64,000 nt of DNA from Benincasa hispida (Eukaryota > Streptophyta > Magnoliopsida > Cucurbitales > Cucurbitaceae), in contig NC_052349.1 in the NCBI RefSeq assembly GCF_009727055.1, forward strand, positions 32,259,997 to 32,323,996, given 5' to 3'. Under the pieces are notes generated by a model that was not told where the DNA came from, ran no database searches, and saw only the letters and a list, made by a program, of their open reading frames with translations. The stretch's first letter is position 1. Every line of letters begins with the position of its first letter. Positions 47,201 to 58,079 of the stretch are shown piece by piece. The position numbers and the translations under genes are program-made.

Positions 47201-48091
47201 CAAAGATGCTTCAAAGGTTAGTGTTGAAACTCAAAACTCTATTTTTAGTTCATGAGCATGCTTAGTTTAAATCCAAAATTAGTGAATTAGAATGCTTAAT
47301 AATCTTGTTTTACTTTCGCTGCTTGCTTCCTCATTCCAACACAATTGGTTTATAGTCCAACTAATAAACTATATCCCTTTCGGCCATGAGAGAGCGGGCC
47401 TCCTTTATTTAAGACCAGGAATAAGTACCTTAGGGAACAACCTATCTGCTAACCTTAAAATGGGTAGGAGTGAATTCCATCTTGCCGGACTATATCTCAG
47501 CTATCTATCCGATCTTATCCCTGAAATAGCAGGCTTGTTGAGCAGTGTTGTTGAACTACACTCACCTATACAGATCAAAGGATAATCCCGAATAAACAGG
47601 AGTTCATAATTAGCTCAGGATTAAGATCAAGTTACCTTAGATCATCAATTTGAAATACTCAGTTTTAACAGTAAAAGGTCGTTATAAAGAAAAGTGATTA
47701 TTTCGTGGTCCGGTCATATGCAAAACTCTTTTGCATAAGATGCCCCACTCACATATATCCACATGAACAATTTTGGGATCACATCATTTGAATCAGTATA
47801 CAATGTAGGGCGCATCCATTGTGTCCCTAGAACGAGGTACCCAATCTCATCTATATATTTATAAACCTTTTTGGCTATATACTATAACTTGATCCTCTTT
47901 TATGTCTCTACAAAAAATTAAAGTATTCATACTATAGCATGGATTCGTTTATTAGATTTTATAACATAATGCAATTTCAATTTCAATTTCAATAACCCTT
48001 TTATTGAATAAATTATTTAACAATACTTTTATTAATAAAATAGAATATGTTTCGATGAATACGAACTGCGAGTTTTAGGACATTCCCAACA
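44225..48091 (-). repeat. Outer LTR on minus strand, split by a plus-strand LTR
   Basis: Two parts, about 44225-45405 and 47342-48091, form one minus-strand LTR of the TGTTGGG family: its start TGTTGGGAATGTCCTAAAAC is at 48091. The two parts rejoin in the region corresponding to ATCCTCTAATGAACAATTTG of the other copies. The outer lower end is approximate. The plus-strand LTR at 45406-47341 lies inside it, so both orientations of one family are stacked here. Confidence 0.75.
45406..47341 (+). mobile_element. Solo LTR family A, nested in an opposite-strand LTR
   Basis: Begins TGTTGGGTTTTATGTCC and ends CATTCCAACA, 1936 bp. The flanks TAATT and CAATT agree at four of five bases, a plausible aged target duplication. 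No primer-binding site or coding sequence adjoins either end, so it is a solo LTR. It contains one N at 46673. Confidence 0.85.
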
Positions 48092-48640
48092 TCTTTTTCT
48101 ATCAGGGATAGATAAAGATAGACATCTATCTTTGCCTATATCTTTGTTTTGTCTCTATTTTGTTTTGAATTGAATTCACTACTTTGTATTGTATTGTATC
48201 AGCGAGATAGAACTATTCATTGATAAACAACAATATATAACTATTTTCGTCTATCACTTATCATTGTGATTGGGTATATCGATGATGGACAGAGATAGAA
48301 ATCTATCTCTGACTATCACTAATAGACAGATATAGACGGCTATCTTTGTCTATCTCTTTATTTTGAATTGAATTCACTACTTTCTATTGTATTAGCGACA
48401 TCGAACTATTTATTGATAGACAACGATATATCACTATCTCTATCTATCATTCATCATTGTGATAGAGTGTATTAGTGATAGACATAGATAAAAGTCTATC
48501 TTTGTCTACCATTATCTTTGTCTATCAGTGATGGACAAAGATAGAATTCTATCATTGTCTAGCTGATAGACACTAAATGAGTTCTATCTTTGTCTATCAC
48601 TTATAGACAAAGATAGAACTGTATTTCTATTTATCATTAT
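48092..48640. repeat. GATAGACA palindromic array, block 1
   Basis: Degenerate repeats of TCTATCTTTGTCTATC and TGATAGACAAAGATAGA alternate. They lie just before the MULE transposase N-terminal coding piece. Confidence 0.85.
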
Positions 48641-49028
48641 TGGATATTTTCATTATGAGTTTCTCATATGATCATTTTTTTTTAAATTTTTTTGTAGAAT
48701 ATCATGACTATTCCTATAGTTTTTTATTTTATTTTATGGAGGATAGTGGAATGATTATCACTCCTATGAGAATTATGAGGATGGTGAAATTTTGGTAGAT
48801 GACCGAATAGACTTTAATGGTTTAGTTGGTTTAGTATAGGAAGAGATTCAATTGAATGAGTTGGTAGATTTGTCAGTTTTATTGGATTTTGGTAAAAATG
48901 GTATTCAAACTATGGTTCCAATAAAAAAGGACAAAAATGTTTTTTGGTATCTGATTTTGGCTAAAGATGTAATCAGTAGACATTCATTAGTTGCTCATGT
49001 AAGTCTTTTTTCTTTGGAAGGGTCTTCT

Positions 49029-49667
49029 TGAAGGAACGATGAAGTTCCGCGGCGGAGGCAGGATCATCCTAATTTTATTTTTCACATAATCCCAAATTTA
49101 CATAATAAAAAACATTATGCATTTAAGATTTTATAGCATGCTAATCAGTAGGAAGAAGGAAAGAAAAACCAAAAGTGGGATTTTCCCACTTTTGGAACCA
49201 AACATCTTACTCATATTTGCACTGAAATTCCAGTTCAATAATGAAGGTGGAGCTGGAATTCATGCAGGATGTTGATTTATATGAAAATCATGTAATATAA
49301 CAATGAGATCTGAGTGGAAATGGGGATGCAATTTGTTGCAATTTGTTAACAAAATGTGTTTGAAGAAATGTTCTTCACACTGCTGAAAAACTAGTTCTTT
49401 ACCTCTAATTTCCCTAATTCAAGCTTATTTTGAGTCTCACAACTCAATTTAAGGCTTCAAGAGAATAGTAGGAAAGACCTTGTGGTGGTTCACAACCAAA
49501 GGAAAAGGAGATTGCAGTTGAAGATCATGATTCAAGAGGTACTTCAAAGGTTTCTGTTGAAACTCTCTTTTTAGTTTATGAGCATGCTAAATTTGAAGCC
49601 AAAATTAATGAATTAGAATGCTTAATGATCCTGTTTTTCTTCTGTTGCATGCTTTCTTATTCCAACA
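49029..49667. repeat. LTR-derived fragment inside the MULE
   Basis: The right part (about 49140-49667) matches the last about 530 bp of the family A LTRs and ends TTATTCCAACA. The left start TGAAGGAA resembles the family B LTR end at 17605. It appears to be a chimera of LTR ends. No target duplication is obvious. Confidence 0.65.
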
Positions 49668-49734
49668 CCAAGAATATATTATGACGAGAACATGAAAAGT
49701 CAAGAAGTTTCTTGGTAAGAATTTTATCTTTTCC

Positions 49735-49960
49735 TTATTGTCTATCTATCACTATCTATCTCATATAGACATTGATAGTGTTTTATCTCTGTCCACCTCA
49801 GAAAGACACTGATAGAGTACTATCATTATCTATCCTAGACACTTATAGTACTCTACCTCTGTCTATTTCAATTTGAAGTTCTTAATAGGTAGACTCAGAT
49901 AGACAAGTATGTAAAGTGCCTATCTAAGATAGACAATGATTACCTTTTTTCTTGAATAGT
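49735..49960. repeat. GATAGACA palindromic array, block 2
   Basis: TCTATCACTATCTATC and AGACACTGATAG words alternate, between the LTR fragment and the transposase C-terminal exon. Confidence 0.82.
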
Positions 49961-50559
49961 TGTTAATACTAATTACCTTTATCGTATTTATCTATTAGGT
50001 TGATCCCATTAGCAACACTAAATACAAGATAATGGATGGAGATAAACAGTTCATACTGAAGCTAGACTTGGGATCTTGCAGTTGTCAAGTATGAGATTTT
50101 GAGGAAATTCCATGTGCACATGCACTTGCTGGTCTCTGAATGCTTAATTTAGATATATGTTCTTATGTAGCTAGCCTTTATTATAGAAGAACATTGTCAA
50201 CAACATATAGTGGTTGTGTTCGACCTGTTGAAGTTCATTCGAATTGGAGAGTGGAAGATGATGTAATGAAAACATTGCCTTCTATTGTTAAACATCAAGT
50301 TGGAAGACCTAGAAAACAAAGAATTCCATCTGTAGGTGAATTTAAACGTTCATCAAAATGTACTCCTTGTAATCGTAAAGGTCACAATAGTAGGACTTGC
50401 AAACTTCAACCAATTAATCAAATGATGTAATCATTATTTTTCATTGTAATACATGTGTAGATAGATGGATTGACATTAAAGTTTCTGAATGATATTTCTT
50501 ATTTATTCTATTATTGAGTTATAAATGTTTTTAACTATACCTTACTTTTAAGCCATTAT

Positions 50560-51190
50560 ATATCAGTGATAGGCACAAAAACTGGAATAAGTATAAAAAC
50601 TGTCAGTGATAGGCATCGATAGTGTCTATCTGACTCTATCTACTGATATCAGGTAGGTGAACTTCAACAAGAAAGTCAATAGATAGACACAGATAGACAA
50701 CTATCTGTGTCTATCGTTGTGGATATAGATTATGACATGTATATGAATCTATCAATAGATGGATTTTGATGGATTCAAATACATATAGATAGTTGCAACA
50801 TTGTCTATCACTAAATATACATACCACGATTGTTTTTCTGATTGTACATAACACATTCATTGCAACTACATTCCCCCCTCTTCTAAGTTAAGTTCTTAAA
50901 TGATAGAACTCTATCATTAATTGAAGTCACCCATAATTTAAAAACCCATTCATTAAAGTCTATCACTGTCTATCTCAGATAGACACTGATAATATCCCAT
51001 CTCTGTCTATCTCAGGTAGACAATGATAGTATTCTATCTTTCTCTATCTGAGATAGACACTGATAGTACTCTATCTTTGTTTATCTCAATTTGAAGTAGA
51101 TAAGTACGTATTGATGTTAAAGTTTTTCTAAAGTTCCTAAGACAGATAGTGATACTAGTCTATCACCATGTATCAATAGATAGACTCAGC
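50560..51190. repeat. GATAGACA palindromic array, block 3
   Basis: A dense run of TCTATCTCAGATAGACACTG and related palindromes in the space between the 3' ends of the convergent transposase and DUF1985 genes. Confidence 0.85.
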
Positions 51191-51596
51191 TTGACAACTA
51201 TGTACCAACAAATGCATTATTAAATAAGCATCGATGCACAACAACACAATAAACAAAACATGTTAATTTTATAAATTCCAAAAGTAGTTGACTGTAAAAA
51301 AGTAGAAACAAACTTACAAACTGTAGAAAGTAGAAAACCAAGTACAAAGAAATGTTCAACTTGAAGCTTTACAAACTAGATAAAGTAATTCTATAATCAA
51401 GATTGAGATTGAGACTGAGATTGGGATTTTGGTTGAGATTGAGTTTGAGAAATGTTCAAGCTGAAGCTTGGAATAGTGTCCGTCATCAATTTCATATATT
51501 ATTGAGTTGAAGTTCGATGTTGTACTTCATTCTTCTTCTCAAGTTCCTTCCTTTCAGGTTTCTTCTTAAGAGAGATATTTTTCTTATTTTGATTGT

Positions 51597-51989
51597 CTAA
51601 TGCTTTTTTGGTTGGTTTTCGTTGTTTCTTTGGTCTCTCCTTTTGAAAGTGTGTGTATCTAGCACCTTTGGTCTAAACCTTTTACGCTTCCTTGAAACTG
51701 CTGCTTTCCTTTCTGTTTTTTTTCCTGTTATTTGAATATCTTCATCTACATCCTCTTCACTATCAGTTTCTTCTACAAAAACTTGTTTCCGCTTCTGGTT
51801 TCTTTTTGGTATCTCTTTCTGAAAGAGAATCTCTTCATTCTCTTCTTGAACTTGTTCCTCCTCATTTTGCTCCTCTTCTACTTGATGTTCATCAACTTTC
51901 TTCTGGTTTTCTTGTACTTGCCCGTCATTAACTTTCTCTTGCTCTTCATCTTCTTTTTTTTTTTTTTTTTTTAATTTGCTCTTTTTCAT
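51597..51989 (-). other. Lys/Glu-rich terminal exon of the DUF1985 gene
   Basis: An open frame with poly-Lys start, Glu/Gln-rich repeats (EEEQNEEEQVQEENEE), FVEETDSEEDVDEDIQITGK and a basic tail RKRKRFRPKVLDTHTFK. Acidic stretches with nuclear-localisation-like KRKR are typical of the linker in DUF1985/Ulp1 proteins. A Ulp1 domain does not follow; the spacer after it is the array of block 3. Confidence 0.6.
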
Positions 51990-52090
51990 TGATTTGCTCC
52001 AAGAAAATATTGGAGTTCATAAGAAGAACATTGAATGATGGTCAATGCTAATCATTGTCTATCATCATGTATATAGATAATGATATTTAC

Positions 52091-52257
52091 CTTTTTCTCA
52101 TTTCTATATTTTGATTTTTTTTTTCTCTTATTTGGTTCCTTTTTTTTTCATCTTTTACTTCATCTTCTTCTTCTCCTTTATCAGTTTCAGCACCTTCTTT
52201 GACTTCATCTTTTTCCTTTCTTATTTCAATTTCAGCATCTTCATCAACTTAATCTAC
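52091..52257 (-). other. Exon A copy 1
   Basis: Acceptor GCAG, then a Glu/Lys-rich frame parallel to exon A copy 2, with a stop (TAA) at its third codon where copy 2 has GAA. It ends at a GTAAAT donor. 167 nt. Confidence 0.65.
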
Positions 52258-52299
52258 CTGCAATCATATGATAGAACATAAGAATCTTAAAAAATTTAA

Positions 52300-53117
52300 T
52301 ATTCAGATAGAATGTGATACTATCAGTGTCTATCCACTTAGAGACTGGTAGTAGTCTATCTTTGTTTGTCAACTTTTGTATTTGAACAAAAACTAGCTTA
52401 AGAAAATAATCAAACCTAAGGCAACTCAGCTAGACAACTCAGATAGATAATGATGGAGGACTATCATTGTCAATCCCAAATAGCCATTGATAGAGGACTA
52501 TCAGTGTAGAAAGAGATAGATCTCTATCAGAGTCTATCTCAGATAGACACTGATAATAGTCTATCACTATCTATCCCAAATAGACACTGATAGTAGTCTA
52601 TGTCTGTCTGTCAGCTCTTCTATTTGAACAAAAAGTATCTTTAGAAAAGAATCATACCTCAGGCAACTCAGATAGACAACTCAGATATATAGTGATACAA
52701 TCAAACCTCAGGTAACTTAGACAAAGATAGTGATAGAGAACTATCATTGTCTAACCCAGATAGATAGAGATAGACCTTTATTAAAAAAGTCTATCTTAGA
52801 TAGACACTGATAGTAGTCTATCTTTGTATGTCAGCTCTTCTATTTGAACAAAAAGTAACTTAAGAAAAGAATCAAACCTTAGGAAACTCAAATAGACAGT
52901 GATACAATTAAACCTCAGGTAATTTAGATAGACAAAAACAGTGATAGAGGACTATCACTGTCTATCCAGATAAACATTAATAAAGGACTATTAATGTCTA
53001 TCCTAGATAGACCTCTGTCATAGTCTATCTCAGATAGACACCTATAGTTGTTTATTTCTATCTGTTAACTCTTCTATTTGAACAAAAAGTATCTTAAGTA
53101 AAGAATCAAACCTCAGG
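52300..53117. repeat. Higher-order repeat of GATAGACA array plus splice-site relic
   Basis: A unit of about 217-243 bp repeats at least three times. Each contains CTTCTATTTGAACAAAAAGT (52613, 52830 and 53070 regions), AGAATCAAACCTCAGG and a run of GATAGACA palindromes. Read on the minus strand, CCTGAGGTTTGATTC corresponds to the exon B donor region (TGTAAGGTTTGATTC), so the unit looks like an exon-end plus intron module. Confidence 0.8.
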
Positions 53118-53122
53118 CAACT

Positions 53123-55111
53123 TGTTGTGTTTTATGTTGTAAAACTTGTAGTTTTACAAATTAAACATATTCTATTATCAATAAAAGATGTTATTCAACA
53201 TTTCTTCAATAAAGATATCGAATCTATTAATTGCATTTGTAAAGTCTAAATCCAATAAACTAAGATCCATGACTATTACATGAATATTTGAACTTTATGT
53301 AGAAACATAAAGATGGATTAAGTTCGAGTAAATAGCCAAAATGGTCTATAGTACATGAATAAGGTTGGGTGCCTTATTCTGGTAACACTATTGGATGCGG
53401 CCTACTCTGTAGAGATTACAAGTTGTTGTAAAGGTACTACAAACGAAGTGATCCTGATTCGTTCATGTATTGAGATAAGAAATAGGGGCGTCCTATGCAA
53501 TGAGTTTGTATAAGATCGGACTAAGAAATAGGTCACTCTTACTTTATAACGTTGTTTACTATTTAAGACTGATTATTTCGATTAGATGACCTAGGTAACT
53601 CGATCTTAATCCTAAGTTAACTATGAACTCCTGTTTATTCGAGATTATCCTTAGATTTTCATGGATGAGGGTTGGCTCAATAGCGTCGGCTCAATAAGCC
53701 TTCCCATTTCAGGGGTAAGACCGGGTAGATAGTTGAGGATATAGGGTGCAAGAAGAAATTCACGCCTACCCGATTTAGGGATAGGAGAAAGGTTGTTCTC
53801 TTAAGTACTGAATCCACGTATTGAACAAGGGGCCCGAGAGGGATTTGTTTTAGTGATTGGATCTTAAACCAATTGTTCATTAGAGGATCAATTGGAACTT
53901 AAAGAACAAGACATAATATCGAGGGTAGAACAACACATTGACCCAGCCGGTATTACGAACAATTTGTGAAAGGTCGACTCACTAGTGATGGTTAAAATAT
54001 GTAGATACAAACATATCTACAATAAGGAGAGTGCAACATCGAGCTATAGTGGTGTGACTCGATAGTTAACAAATATTGATTAATTTGGTCTATAGAGTTT
54101 AGCCAATTAATCTTAATCGTTGGAGTCATGTCTGTAGGTTCATAAGATCCCTCTACTGGCTTGTAAAACATGAACACTTTGAATTAATAAATTGAGTGAA
54201 TTTGGAATAATATCAATTTGAATTGTTCAGATTGAAGTTCAATTTGAAAATGTTCAAATGGAAAATAGGGATTTGAGTTTAAATTAGTTCAAATTCAAAT
54301 TAGGGTTTGCACAATTATATTTAATATAATTAAAATTAAACAAAATTGGAAAGTGTATAACATTTAAATAATGATTTAAATATAAATTACATGAATAAGA
54401 TTCAGGTTGAAAATTTAATGTATGATTAATTTGATATTTGATATTAAATTAATTAATTAATTAAATATATTTAATTAGTTATAAATTCAAATTAATTCCA
54501 ATTTTAATTCAATTAGAGAAATTGGATTTTGATAAATTATGAATTGATAAAATCAGGTTTTAATTAATTCAGAATTAATTAAAATAAATTGAAATTTTGA
54601 AATAAAAGAGAATTTTGAAAATTGAATTTCAAAGTGGGTTTATCCCATCTTTGAAGCTAGTAGGAGGTGTCCCTCCCTCGTACACACACAATACCACCTT
54701 CAATTGTTAAGTAGTTACTGGCTTTGGAGTGTCCTAAGATGGTTTGCATGCTTGAGAGTGATAAAAACACTCTAAAATTGAAGAAGAAAGAGGTTAATCA
54801 GTTGGAAAAAGTTTATGCTTCATTCATCTTCTTCTCACACAAAAACCCACAAAACACTTACCAAATTCACTCAAATCTGAGTTCCACCACTCAAATTCAA
54901 GGCTGAGAATAGGCGAGAAGACCTCTTGGTGCTTCATGGACTGATTTGGAGCTGAATTGAAGTGAAGAGCAACTTGGGTTTGAAGATTTCATCATAAAAG
55001 GTATGTAACTTGAAACCCACTTGAATATGCATGCTTTAGAACTCAAATTAAATGTAATTAGAGTGCTTACTGATTCTATTTGCTTCCACTACATGATAAT
55101 GTATTCCATCA
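53123..55111 (+). mobile_element. Solo LTR family A with exact target duplication CAACT
   Basis: Begins TGTTGTGTTTTATG and ends ATTCCATCA. CAACT stands directly before (53118-53122) and after (55112-55116). Removing the element joins CAGGCAACT to AAGATAGAC, as in intact array units. Length 1989 bp. No internal region adjoins. The end base change (CATCA instead of CAACA) shows modest age. Confidence 0.93.
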
Positions 55112-55344
55112 CAACTAAGATAGACGATGATACAATCAAACCTTAGGTAACTTAGATTGACAAAAAAAAATGATAGAGGACTATCAGTGTCTATCTCAGA
55201 TAGACAGAGATAGACCTTTATCAGAGTCTATCTCAAATAGACAATTATAGCAGTCTGAGATAGACTATGATAATGTTCTATCTCTATATGTGAACTCTTG
55301 TATTTAAACAAGAGATAGCTTAAGAAAAGAATGAAACCTTAAAC

Positions 55345-55436
55345 AATTCTTGTGTTTTGGGTGTTCCCAAATCTACAGTTGCAATTGAATCCAAATCATC
55401 TTATGTTTGAAGTTGTTGTGTTTGCATCTCAGTTTC
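55345..55436 (-). other. Exon B copy 1
   Basis: Same sequence as copy 2 with a stop (TAA where copy 2 has CAA) after LQT and a weak donor (GTTTAAG). It reads ETEMQTQQLQT and then DDLDSIATVDLGTPKTQE. Confidence 0.72.
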
Positions 55437-55543
55437 CTACAAGAAAACATGTTATTATTTTCTATATAAGAAAGTAAGAAATTTAAAATACATAATATTA
55501 AGATTGACAGTGATAGAGGATTGTCACTGTCTATAATACATAC

Positions 55544-55700
55544 AAGTCTTTCTTTCCTTTTGTCTCTCACTTTTATTCTTTTCTTTTTCAACTTCTTCTA
55601 CTTCAGCTTCTTTTTCTTCTTTGTCAATTTCAGCATCTTCTTTGACTTCATCTTCTTCCTTTTCTGTCTTAATTTTAACGTCTTCTTCAACTTCATCTAC
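55544..55700 (-). other. Exon A copy 2
   Basis: Acceptor GCAG, then VDEVEEDVKIKTEKEEDEVK and further Glu/Lys-rich sequence, ending at a GTATGT donor. It is 157 nt long and open. It is homologous to exon A copy 1 at 52091-52257 and to the reversed copy at 59915-60000. A partial third copy of its 3' end lies near 56097-56140. Confidence 0.75.
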
Positions 55701-55866
55701 CTGCAAGCATGATAGAAAGTAAGAATCTTAAAAAACTTAATATTCAGATGGGCTGTGATAGAGGACTATCACTGTGTATCTCAGATAGACACTGATATTA
55801 GTCTATCTCTAACTGTCAACTTTTGTGTTTGAACAAAAATAGCTTAAGAAAAGAATCAAACCTTAC

Positions 55867-55960
55867 ACAACTCTTGTGTTTTGGGTGTTTCTAAATCAAT
55901 AGTTGTAATCCGATCTAAATCATCTTGTGTTTGAAGTTGTTGTATTTGCATCTCCGTTTC
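55867..55960 (-). other. Exon B copy 2
   Basis: Bounded by an acceptor (TTGTAG) and a GTAAGG donor. It reads ETEMQIQQLQTQDDLDRITT and then IDLETPKTQEL, with an open frame. It is 94 nt long and nearly identical to exon B copy 1. Confidence 0.75.
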
Positions 55961-56878
55961 CTACAAGAAAATAATTTGTTATTGTTTTCTATCTAAGAAT
56001 CTATTGTTTTCTTTCTAAGAAAGTAAGAAACTTAAAAATCATAATATTAAGATAGATAGTGATAGAGGGTTATCACTGTTTATTATACATACAAACCTCT
56101 CTTTCCCTCTACCTCTCATTTTGAACTTGGCTCTACTAGGAAAAAAAATTAATTTGTAAATGTATGGTTATATTTATTAAAATGTAACAAAAAAAAAAGT
56201 AAGAAACTTAAAAAAATATAATATGAAGATAGTATATAACAATACAAATACTTATCGAAGATAGATATGTTATTGCATAGTCAACCATTGTATCAATATC
56301 ATCGTTTTCTTCCAAAATTCGAAGGCTACAATAAGGCGGTTTATTTTTTTCCACACCTTCTTCATGCTCTTTTTCTTTCTGTTATTGTCGTTGTAGAAGA
56401 TTTTCAAATGGAAATCTACTATTTAGGTTTTCCATAATTGACCTCAACATTATTTTGATTTCTTCTTGGCTTTGTTTCAAAACATTTTGTTCTTCTACTA
56501 TTTCTATTGGCCTTTTCTTATTTCACTAATTTATTTCATTATTTTATTTGCTCCTCTTTCTCCAATTTATTCGTTTTTTTCTCGGTTCATTTGCCTCCTT
56601 TTCTCCTTTTTTTTTCCTTCTCCTTTTCCTACTATGCCTCGAGTTCTATGAAATATTTGAAAGTTGATTGGGATTCTTCTTTTATTGGACGCAGTGGTGT
56701 CATGCAAAACTATAAGTAAATAGATATTAAATTATTAGAGGAAAAAAAGTAGCAACATCAATGATAGACAATGATAGTAGTCTATCACTGTCTATCAGTG
56801 ATAGACAGGGATAGAACTCTATCACTGTCTATCTTTAAAGTGATAGACAATGAAAATGTTCTTATTTAACGAATTACT

Positions 56879-57543
56879 TACATCTTCTGTTTTGAAAATT
56901 TCTCATTTAGAGTCTTCCACTCATATGACTCAAAACACTCGCATGTGATGATTCTTGGACCTTCGATTCCAAGATTCCTTTTAAATCCAACATCCAAATC
57001 GGAAAGTTTTGGGATTGTCTCAAAAGTCCAATAAACTAATGCTAATGAGAATCCTTGAAAATAGACAACATCCTTCTCAGTATATGATGCTCTTTTAAAG
57101 AATTGATAGGTCAAGGTATAAAATAATCTTCCCCATGGATAGTTTTTGAAGACTTGTTCATTGTCCAAAATGTCTAGATGTTTTAAATCAATATGGTTGG
57201 TTGTTGTTAGGGGATTAAAAGAGCTTCTAGGATGTAGAGATTGGCTAATTTAACTTTCAAATAGTCTTCCTCATCGCGTAATGCTTTAAAAGTTCTCTCT
57301 ATATCTCTCCTAGTTATATGATCATCATGAACAAAATAAAAAAAAAACATTTATAAGTTTTGACATTTTTCTTTCTCCTAGATCTAATTGAGGGAATTTG
57401 TGACCTTTTAATCCAGTTATTAAACAAAATACCTTCAATCCAAATTCTGCTATACGACCATTAAAGTTGAATGCTAAGACATTTGACTTCTTTATATAAC
57501 ATTGCCTTCTTACTAAGTAGTTGAGGAACCAAAAATAGGTCAT
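56879..57543 (-). pseudogene. DUF1985 domain exon
   Basis: The minus strand encodes SNVLAFNFNGRIAEFGLKVF, CLITGLKGHKFPQLDL, then RRDIERTFKALRDEEDYLKV and LANLYILEALLIP. After a break near 57205 it continues with LDILDNEQVFKNYPWGRLFY, the diagnostic NYPWG motif, FSLALVYWTFETIPKL and GPRIITCECFESYEWKTL. It ends at a GTAAG donor near 56880. The break near 57205 (frameshift or base loss) is the main defect. Confidence 0.85.
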
Positions 57544-57629
57544 TTAAAACTTGAGGAAGAATTGTTTCATCTAATTTTATTCTTATCAAATTCAACACCT
57601 CTATACTAAAGTACAAAATAACTCTTAAA

Positions 57630-57965
57630 GGTATGTTTGGGCAAAGACTATCATAAGTATATAATAATCACCTCTTGCTATAGTAAATACTATTTTGTAT
57701 TCCCCAATTAGATACTGTCAATACTATTTCAAAACCCCATTTGCTATAATATTTACTATTTGCTACAGTTTTTACTATTTTACATTCATCACTTTTTATT
57801 CTTTACTACCATGTTTATTATTTCTTTCTCAAACTAAAATAGTTTACACCTCAAACATATACTATTATAACTCAAACTAAAATAATCTATAGCCCATACA
57901 CAAACTATTACAACCCAACTATGATAACTTATGACTATAATAACCAACTCATTGCCCGAACACCC
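57630..57965. mobile_element. MITE with TIR GGTRTGTTYGGGCAA
   Basis: The left end GGTATGTTTGGGCAAAGAC and the reverse complement of the right end GGTGTTCGGGCAATGAG form a terminal inverted repeat. The interior is AT-rich with repeated TACTATTT words and non-coding. It is 336 bp, lies just upstream (minus strand) of the DUF1985 exon, and the end sequence recalls PIF/Harbinger-type MITEs. Confidence 0.7.
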
Positions 57966-58079
57966 CAAAAGTTTCTATTATCGTTTTCCATAATTAATTC
58001 ATGTTTCACCTATTGAAAAAATATATTTAACAATATGTTAGAAAGTAAAATTTGCATAACACCGATAACTAATAAGATA

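Larger units (their letters stand above)
48704..50430 (+). pseudogene. MULE (MuDR-type) transposase, both ends only
   Basis: The N-terminal piece (48704-48999) starts with MTIPI and reads on in a shifted frame through NYEDGEILVDDRIDFNGLVG, NELVDLSVLLDFGKNGIQTM and NVFWYLILAKDVISRHSLVAH. It ends at a GTAAGT donor-like site. The C-terminal piece (about 50000-50430) has the SWIM zinc finger CSC...EIPCAHALA and, at the end, GRPRKQRIPS plus the knuckle CTPCNRKGHNSRTC. The central part with the catalytic DDE domain is absent; instead there is an LTR fragment (49029-49667) and a GATAGACA block. TAG stops at two expected Gln positions also disable it. Confidence 0.87.
55130..56845. repeat. GATAGACA array blocks between exons
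   Basis: Short palindromic blocks at 55130-55280, 55500-55535, 55745-55810, 56050-56090 and 56755-56845 separate exons B1, A2, B2 and the DUF1985 exon. The block at 56770-56845 has the clearest pairing (TCTATCACTGTCTATCAGTG followed by ATAGACAGGGATAGA). Confidence 0.8.
51597..57543 (-). pseudogene. Multi-exon DUF1985 (Ulp1-type) gene of a MULE, likely degenerate
   Basis: The order on the minus strand is: DUF1985 exon(s) 57543-56879; a Lys/Glu-rich stretch (about 56690-56400); exon B2 (55960-55867); exon A2 (55700-55544); exon B1 (55436-55345); exon A1 (52257-52091); and a Lys/Glu-rich last exon (about 51989-51597) ending NNENQPKKH. Introns hold GATAGACA arrays, and one intron contains the solo LTR at 53123-55111. 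DUF1985 with Ulp1 protease domains is typical of plant MULE-captured genes (KAONASHI, CUMULE), but no Ulp1 catalytic domain is found in this window. Stops in B1, A1 and the DUF1985 part suggest loss of function. Confidence 0.7.

Noticed and set aside
51692..51974. Phe/Leu-rich plus-strand frames near 51.7-52.0 kb
   Set aside because: They are antisense to the Lys/Glu-rich exon; AAA/GAA codons read backwards as TTT/TTC.
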